DNA of 13,901 bases from Ophiosphaerella korrae (taxonomy: Eukaryota; Ascomycota; Dothideomycetes; Pleosporales; Phaeosphaeriaceae), in NCBI GenBank assembly GCA_028456385.1, contig JALNQF010000799.1:1-13901 (forward strand), written 5' to 3'. Position numbers and translations under genes: made by a program. Positions 9,256-13,901 of this stretch are shown piece by piece (position 1 is the stretch's first letter; each line of letters opens with the position of its first letter). The notes below the pieces were generated by a model. It saw only the letters and a list, made by a program, of their open reading frames with translations, was not told the origin of the DNA and did no database searches.

Positions 9256-10538
9256 GGCTTGCGTAATATCTATAGTGCTATCTTACTTTCTTATAAAGTT
9301 TATCTATAGCTATAGATTCTTACAAGATAGTAGAGCTAGGAAATATAATAACCTAATAGCTCTAACTAAGTAGGAATTAAGAGCTATCTAGAATACTTCT
9401 CTAGATCTTGCTATATTAATAGGTACTAGCTATACTTAAGACTCTAATTTACTTTATATTATATCCTAAAGACTACGCTTTAGAGACTACTTTTTTATCT
9501 ACTTATATTAATTATTTAATGTAATATTAAATTTATAGAGAAATTAGAATAACTACCTAAATAGAATAGACACGAATAAGTAGTACAAATACTTTCGTAT
9601 TAATATTACTCTAGAAGACGAGCCTCTACTTAATAATACCTAGAAAATACCTAAACTTAAAAGCCTTTCTATAAAGTTTCTTGTAAACTATAACTTCTTT
9701 AGTATTACTTAAGTGCTCTTTACTATATTGTTTTTTTTTAAACTTTATTAGTAACCTATAGCTAGGAAAAAGTTATATTTATATTATAGGTTAATTTACT
9801 ATTAAAGCCTAAATCTATATATACTTATAAAGAGAATTCTAGAAGAGTACCTAAATACCTCTTTTACCTCTAAGAATAATATAAGCTTAGGCTACTTAGA
9901 GAATTATAGTCTTTATACTATATGTAGTTAGTACTATAAAGTAGTTACGTTTAGAGTATATAGCCTAGATTAGAGCATATTAATATTTATAAAATTTAAT
10001 AGATAAAGCTAGTAAAGAATTAGTAGATTTCTATAATTTATATTGTAGTTAGCTAGAAGATAATTACTTAGTGTAGAATTTAGGAGGCTAGATTATAAGG
10101 TTATAAGCTATACCTATTTAGGTTAATATAAATATATATCTAATAAAAAGCGCAAAGGAGAAGTAATATAAGATACTAGATTTACTAAATAGTACTATTT
10201 TAATACTATTAATTATAGGAAATAAGAGTATATACTTAATTAGGCCTAGTAAGGAAATTATATAGTTAAATAGGTAATACTAAATATTTTAATATAAAAG
10301 GAGTTAAAGACGTATATATTATTACCTATAGTATTATAAGGCTTATAATTGTTTTAGTTATTACTATTTCTCTAGTAGAGTACTATAGCTAATAAGTATA
10401 AAAGAAATAAAAGTATAACGTAAGTAGGAAATATAACTAGGATAAGAACTATTTACAATAAAGATAGGAAATATAATAGTAGTAGGAGGTACAAATAGGA
10501 ATATTATAAGTAGGAGCGTCTAAAGCGCTGTAAATAAT

Positions 10539-10560
10539 ATAGTAACACTATAGTAACACT
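10539..10560 (+). repeat. Two tandem copies of an 11-base unit
   Basis: atagtaacact occurs twice without a gap or mismatch. No function is evident. Confidence 0.85.
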
Positions 10561-11021
10561 AGAACCTATACGCTACCTACGTAATATTATATAGAGCCTT
10601 AATATAGTTTAGGGTAGCTTTATATAACTATTAGATAATATGTAATAGTAGGGTACCTAGGTAGCTATCTTACTACCCTAATTAGTCTAACTATCTTAGC
10701 AGGTATTATCTTAGCAAGGAGTATTAGCGTTCTTCCTAGACTAGTATAGTTGCGTTATTAGTATATATTGTTAGTAAATAAGTAACTGTAGTACTTAGGT
10801 AGTCTATAATAGTAATTATCTCTTCTTAATTTTTATTATATATTTAATGTTGTAATCTTACTTAATCTAGTTTAGTAACTACTATAACATTATCGTGCTA
10901 TAGCTTAGCGTTAGCTATCGTTCTATATTATAAAATATAGTTAGCTACGCGAATTAGTAAGAATAGAAAATTAAATTACGTAAGTATTATTTAGGCTCTA
11001 TTAAATATATACTAGTCTAGT

Positions 11022-11044
11022 CCCCCCTTATAACTTTATCCCCC
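11022..11044 (+). promoter_or_regulatory. C-rich pyrimidine tracts, promoter/5' leader-like
   Basis: Runs of six and five C, separated by ttataactttat, are the most C-rich stretch of the window. CT-rich tracts just upstream of the start are common in filamentous fungal promoters, and the inferred start of the plus-strand gene (an ATA at 11056 that may have been ATG) lies 12 bases downstream. CpC is a poor RIP target, which would explain survival. Confidence 0.5.
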
Positions 11045-11813
11045 TCTAACGTTCTATACATCCTAGAGTAGATATCTCTAACTTCTTTTAACTATAGGAT
11101 AAGCTAGTTAATATACTTCTAAGTAATAGATATACTAGTTTGTATAGAGTCTATTTATTTAAAAACAATCTTAGTTATTTCTTTAATATCTACTTAGAGC
11201 TTGTCTAACTACTTCTATAGATTAGATAAATCCTAGGTAATGTATAGTTACTAAGATTCTTAAAAGGTATCTTAGGTAGAGAGAAGAGAAGTATAGCCTA
11301 GATAAGCTATAGATTACTTAGATATATCGCTCTATTTAAAAGGCTAATTATTCTCTAGGATTTATAGTAAAGTAGTGTAGAAGGAGGTTTAAGGTATACC
11401 TTTAGTAATAATTAAGTCTAATAAATAGAAGGTAGGTAGTAAACGTAACTAGGTATTGTAGTAATTTAAGTCTATAATAAGTTCTATTCTATAATAATTA
11501 AAACATTCTAAGGTCTTATAACCTAAGTATATAATATTAAATTTGCGATAATATTAAGAAAGGGTAGGTTTTTTAGGAATAGATATAGAGCTATACTAAA
11601 GTCTAAGGTTAGCTCTATTCTATAAATTAAGGGCTACTTGTAGTCTAAACTAGCCTAAATAACGTATAAAAGTATTAGCTTAATAGAAATACTATAGCTT
11701 TATTCTCCTAGCGAGTATATTATTTTTTATACCTTAGAATTGCTAAGTATTAATAGATAATAGTATATGCTAGTAATAACGAGATCGAATACATTTTGTT
11801 TAATTGCTACAAG

Positions 11814-11868
11814 GTAAGTTAATCTAATATATTGTTAACGTTTGCGACTACAACTCTAAATACCTTAG
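11814..11868 (+). other. Candidate intron (55 bases) in the coiled-coil gene
   Basis: It has donor GTAAGT at 11814, a gttaac branch-like sequence at 11834-11839 and acceptor CTTAG ending at 11868. Removing it shifts frame 1 to frame 2, where the next 45 codons look coding. Confidence 0.6.
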
Positions 11869-12006
11869 AAAAATAATGTTTCTTCTTTAAATATCTAATT
11901 AGCACTCCTTGTTAGAGCTAAACTATTAATTAGTTCCTAGGTTAAGTAGTAGTTTAATAAGTGTAACTATTAGCTTACTTTAATATAAATAGGTATTACT
12001 TGCTAG

Positions 12007-12049
12007 GTATATATAAATAAACGAGTGCTAAAGATTAGATAAAAACTAG
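12007..12049 (+). other. Candidate intron (43 bases) in the coiled-coil gene
   Basis: It has donor GTATAT at 12007, a gctaaag branch-like sequence at 12028-12034 and acceptor ACTAG ending at 12049. Removing it shifts frame 2 to frame 3 and joins LLA to RFILSNLPSN, the start of the best-supported coding stretch. It is short, but within the range of fungal introns. Confidence 0.5.
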
Positions 12050-12261
12050 ATTTATTCTTTCTAACTTACCTAGTAATTATAAGCTAATATTATGTATATA
12101 ATGTACTAGTATAAAGCTAGTCTTACTTAGTAGTAAAGAACTTCTCTACGATTAATTATGCGCTAATAACTTCTCCTAGTAGCCTTTTTCTCTTTAATAC
12201 TTAGGCTGTTGTAGCGAATTAGTATAGTAAATGTTCTAACAATACTATAATATAAGCTATA

Positions 12262-12842
12262 GCTAGTAGAAAATATATACTACACTAGGCTACACTTATA
12301 AATAGAAAGAGGAAATTAAGCGAGAATTGTAGTAGGAGCGAGAATTAAGCAAATTAATTAATTAAAGGTCCTTAGAATTATATAGCTATTATACTTAGCT
12401 TTAAAAGAATTATATAGTTATAGAAGCCTCCTATAATTAATCTTTAAAGACTACCTAAGTATACGTAGAAGAAGTAGTAAGCTAAGCTAAAGGTCTTATA
12501 AAGGACCTTTAAGCTAAACTAGTAGATAGTAGCGTAGCTAAAGAGAATAGTAGCTAAAGTATAAGAGTAATAATCTTAGAATTAGCTAGAAATGTAGTTC
12601 TTATAAGAAGTAATCTTAAGGTTTCTCCTAAGTAGGAGAATAGTATAGATTCTAATATAAAGCTTAAAGAATATAATATAGAGTATTCTTAGTAGCTAGA
12701 GACTTTAAAGGGAAATAATAAGGATTTGCTTAAATAAGTCTAACGTAAAGATAGTAAAATTATAAATCTTAAAAAAGTACTTAAGCTAGCTATACAAGAT
12801 AGCTAATAAAAGATAACTTAGGTAGTAAAAAGAGAGAAAAGA
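12262..12842 (+). other. Coiled-coil-coding segment
   Basis: Within exon 3 this stretch reads as Glu/Lys/Leu-rich heptads. Stops occur only as TAA/TAG, at places where Gln would suit a coil. The other two plus frames have clearly more stops. Segments such as NIKLKEYNIEYS, LETLKGNNKDLLK and KDSKIINLKKVLKLAI keep hydrophobic residues at a/d-like spacing. Confidence 0.65.
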
Positions 12843-13901
12843 TAGACACTTTAGCCTTAGATAGTAGTATTTTATTTGTTTTAATACGTATACTACAAGA
12901 CTTTTTACGCTTATAATATACTAGATTAATATAGCTATACTTCCTTCTATATTTTAACTACTATAAAAGTATATAATAAGACTCTACAATATTAACTAAC
13001 TAGTAAGATAGGTTTCCTAGCTCTTTAAGGCTATTTATCTAGGCTTCTATATTATAGTTAGGTAGAAGTACTAGTTCTTTTATATTTAAAACGAAGATAA
13101 CTAAGGAATTTTCTAGCTTTATAAATTTTAAGAAATTATTCTAAATAAGCTTAGCGCTATAGCTATAGTTTAAGCGAAGTAATTACTATCTAAAGCTCTT
13201 TATAGGTTATACTACTAGTAGTATCTATAAAGTTAAAAAAGTTATCTTTATCTAGATTCTTTACTAGTCCCTTATAGTTAGGGTGTTTATAAAGTATTAT
13301 CTTTAAGCACGTTTAGAAAGGAACTATACTGTAATTTACTTCTTATCCTTAAAATATAGCTTAATTAAACTCTAACTTTATTACTCTCTATAGAAAGATA
13401 AAGTTCTACACTTACTAACTTTAATATAACTACTACAATCTAATTTAGTAATATCTAATAAATATACTTAAGGTATTAAAAACCTTATATTACTAAGTGC
13501 GCAAAGGCCTTAAAGTACCTATACTAGTATATACTTAGAATTATACTAGTATATAGTAAAGAACGCACCTCTTTACTAATAGTTTTAATTGTAGCTATAT
13601 TTAAAGATAGAGAACAGGAAACAATAATATTAGATAAAGAGAGCCCTAGCTACTCGAATACTATATAGAGAGAACCTTTATACTTAAACACCTTTATAAT
13701 ATTTAGAAGATTTATATATACTTTTTCTATACTAACTATAGTCTTATTAATACTACGTTGTATCTTTACAATTTGCTAGAGAACATTATTATCTTTTAAG
13801 TCTCTTTCTTGCGTAATATAAAATAGCCTATTACCTTCTAGATCTAAGATATATATATATTAGTAGAATAGCGCTAGGTCTTTATTAATTAGAGTAAGGA
13901 C
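12820..13901 (-). pseudogene. Protein-kinase-like gene, RIP pseudogene, truncated by window edge
   Basis: From 13901 leftward one frame (first base 2 mod 3) reads continuously with few stops: LFYITQERDLKDNNVL, then SIEKVYINLLNIIKVFKYKG and SLYIVFE followed by LGLSLSNII and IATIKTISKEV. This matches the order of a eukaryotic protein-kinase N-lobe: alpha-C, the HPNIV-type strand (here INLLNIIKVF), the LYIVFEYM-type hinge, alpha-D and the start of alpha-E. Further on, GF.YLKYIY and VELYLSIESNKVRV (about 13450-13370) sit where the catalytic-loop and pre-DFG strands would be, but the HRD and DFG residues cannot be confirmed. Between about 13370 and 13150 the frame changes (intron or indel), and from 13150 to 12820 a second open minus frame runs (FLKFIKLENSLVIFVLNIKE, LKELGNLSY, YSYINLVYYKRKKS), probably the same gene's C-terminus. 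The N-terminus lies outside the window. It may be a pseudokinase-type accessory protein; substrate unknown. Confidence 0.68.
13520..13555. repeat. Direct repeat of a palindromic 14-mer
   Basis: tatactagtatata occurs at 13520-13533 and again at 13542-13555, a 22-base period. Each copy contains the perfect 12-bp palindrome tatactagtata. It falls between the alpha-E-like segment and the GF.YLK segment of the kinase-like frame, where the reading is in frame but not kinase-like. Confidence 0.8.

Larger units (their letters stand above)
7085..10171 (+). pseudogene. Patatin-like phospholipase, RIP pseudogene with two introns
   Basis: Patatin-family enzymes are Ser-Asp lipid acyl hydrolases. Exon 1 (7085-8693) carries about 490 codons of N-terminal extension, including EEVEKILYRELYS and, at 8390-8450, a Tyr-rich stretch (SLPYRYTFYNIYTYIFRNK) that may be a decayed Cys/His zinc-binding cluster. 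The oxyanion-hole motif is visible as LNRGRICRVF (8573-8602; family DGGGxRG). The nucleophile elbow GxSxG is split by intron 1: ALRISIG at 8675-8693 joins VGSLI at 8745. Exon 2 (8743-9208) has the LDKCITKF helix and KVTITII followed by SYN, matching the family's VAVTATT...NYN. Exon 3 (9256-10171) has the YF strand after NAACVIS, the catalytic Asp region LQDSRARKYNN (9320-9352; family DGG..NNP), LAILIGTS (family VSIGTG), YFRINITLEDEPLLNN, and ends in a basic KKRKGE tail. All exons agree in phase. It is divergent from the DUF3723-like gene. The enzyme is dead: many stops, and glycines of the GGG loop are changed. Confidence 0.85.
10172..11055. other. Intergenic spacer, no confident gene
   Basis: After the patatin stop there is a Lys/Arg-rich plus-strand reading (10390-10540) and, over the same DNA, a Leu-rich minus-strand reading (10600-10381) with few stops. 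Each is what a purine-rich strand would give by composition, so I call neither. A short tandem repeat lies at 10539-10560. The right end (11022-11044) has C-rich tracts next to the start of the following gene. Confidence 0.5.
11056..12852 (+). pseudogene. Unidentified three-exon gene with C-terminal coiled coil
   Basis: Exon 1 (11056-11813) reads in the frame 1 mod 3, opening IHPRVDISNFF, then LVNILLSNRYTSLYRVYLFK and later FAIILRKGRFFRNRYRAI and LYSPSEYIIFYTLELL. Exon 2 (11869-12006) is 2 mod 3 (HSLLELNY, LVPRLSSSLISVTISLL). Exon 3 (12050 to about 12852) is 3 mod 3: FILSNLPSNYKLILCI, TSIKLVLLSSKELLYD, then about 180 codons of strongly charged heptad-like sequence including KEEIKREL, ERELSKLIN, VYVEEVVS and AKLVDSSVAKENSS. 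The two intron candidates move the frame exactly as needed. In-frame stops are TAA/TAG throughout. The C-terminal half is therefore a long coiled coil, probably for oligomerisation; the N-terminal half shows no family I can name. The 3' end converges on, and may slightly overlap, the kinase-like remnant on the minus strand. Frame 3 alone also reads through 11100-12260 with a Gln-rich look but more stops, so the exon model is preferred, not proven. Confidence 0.6.
1..13901. other. RIP-mutated (CpA/TpG-depleted) AT-rich segment
   Basis: The whole window shows extreme loss of CpA and TpG, excess TpA and very frequent CTAG, while CpG (acg, gcg, cgc) and CpT persist. Both strands are affected equally. 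In-frame stops are almost all TAA or TAG, as expected when CAA, CAG or TGG are hit; TGA is nearly absent. This is the signature of repeat-induced point mutation in filamentous ascomycetes and argues against a mitochondrial origin or CpG deamination. Frames are long and unshifted, so damage is mainly substitution. No part of the window clearly escapes, although 1970-2150 keeps more CA/TG than the rest. Confidence 0.93.

Noticed and set aside
10381..10600. Leu-rich, membrane-protein-like minus-strand frame
   Set aside because: The plus strand is purine-rich here, so a Leu/Tyr/Phe-rich complement with few stops is expected by composition; no start, motif or continuation supports a gene.
1..13901. 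Mitochondrial or organelle origin of the AT-rich DNA
   Set aside because: The depletion is specific to CpA/TpG with CpG retained, no tRNA or respiratory genes are visible, and the introns are short spliceosomal ones with GTAAGT donors.
1..13901. A Starship captain (DUF3435 tyrosine recombinase) in this window
   Set aside because: I looked for the characteristic recombinase segments in the unassigned regions and saw none in any frame; the two unidentified plus-strand remnants do not resemble it.
1..13901. tRNA, rRNA, CRISPR array or long terminal repeats
   Set aside because: No cloverleaf-compatible sequence, rRNA block, spaced repeat array or pair of long direct or inverted repeats could be recognised by reading.

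Overview
The window is nuclear DNA from a filamentous ascomycete that has been heavily degraded by a RIP-like (repeat-induced point mutation) process. By eye it is about 30% G+C. CpA and TpG are almost gone while CpG and CpT remain, and TpA and CTAG are everywhere. This is the footprint of CpA-to-TpA change on both strands, not ordinary CpG deamination or mitochondrial AT bias. No frame encodes a complete protein. When the TAA/TAG codons are read through as former Gln or Trp codons, long frames with recognisable protein motifs appear on both strands. All coding entries are therefore pseudogenes, with approximate ends.

Layout from left to right. (1) 84-1960, plus: unidentified gene remnant, a coiled-coil-like first part followed by a second frame. 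(2) 1960-2300: a less mutated pocket, then TA-repeat spacer. (3) 2390-3660, plus: a second unidentified gene remnant. (4) 3665-4560: spacer with two nested hairpins. (5) 4560-7005, minus: about 815 codons in one unbroken frame, resembling fungal DUF3723 proteins. (6) 7006-7084: a very short divergent intergenic region with a 16-bp palindrome. (7) 7085-10171, plus: a patatin-like phospholipase with two introns whose splice sites restore the reading frame exactly. (8) 10172-11055: spacer ending in C-rich promoter-like tracts. (9) 11056-12852, plus: a probable three-exon gene ending in a long coiled coil. (10) 12820-13901, minus: a protein-kinase-like gene that runs off the right edge.

How the genes may fit together: a patatin-like gene next to a DUF3723 gene is the kind of cargo described for Starship giant transposons of Pezizomycotina, which also often carry kinase-like or NLR genes. 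The head-to-head pair, the neighbouring coiled-coil and kinase-like genes and the complete RIP are consistent with a dead Starship-like or other accessory segment. I found no DUF3435 tyrosine-recombinase gene and no element ends, so this is an inference. Indels are rare: the DUF3723-like frame is intact over 2.4 kb, so the decay is mainly by point mutation.
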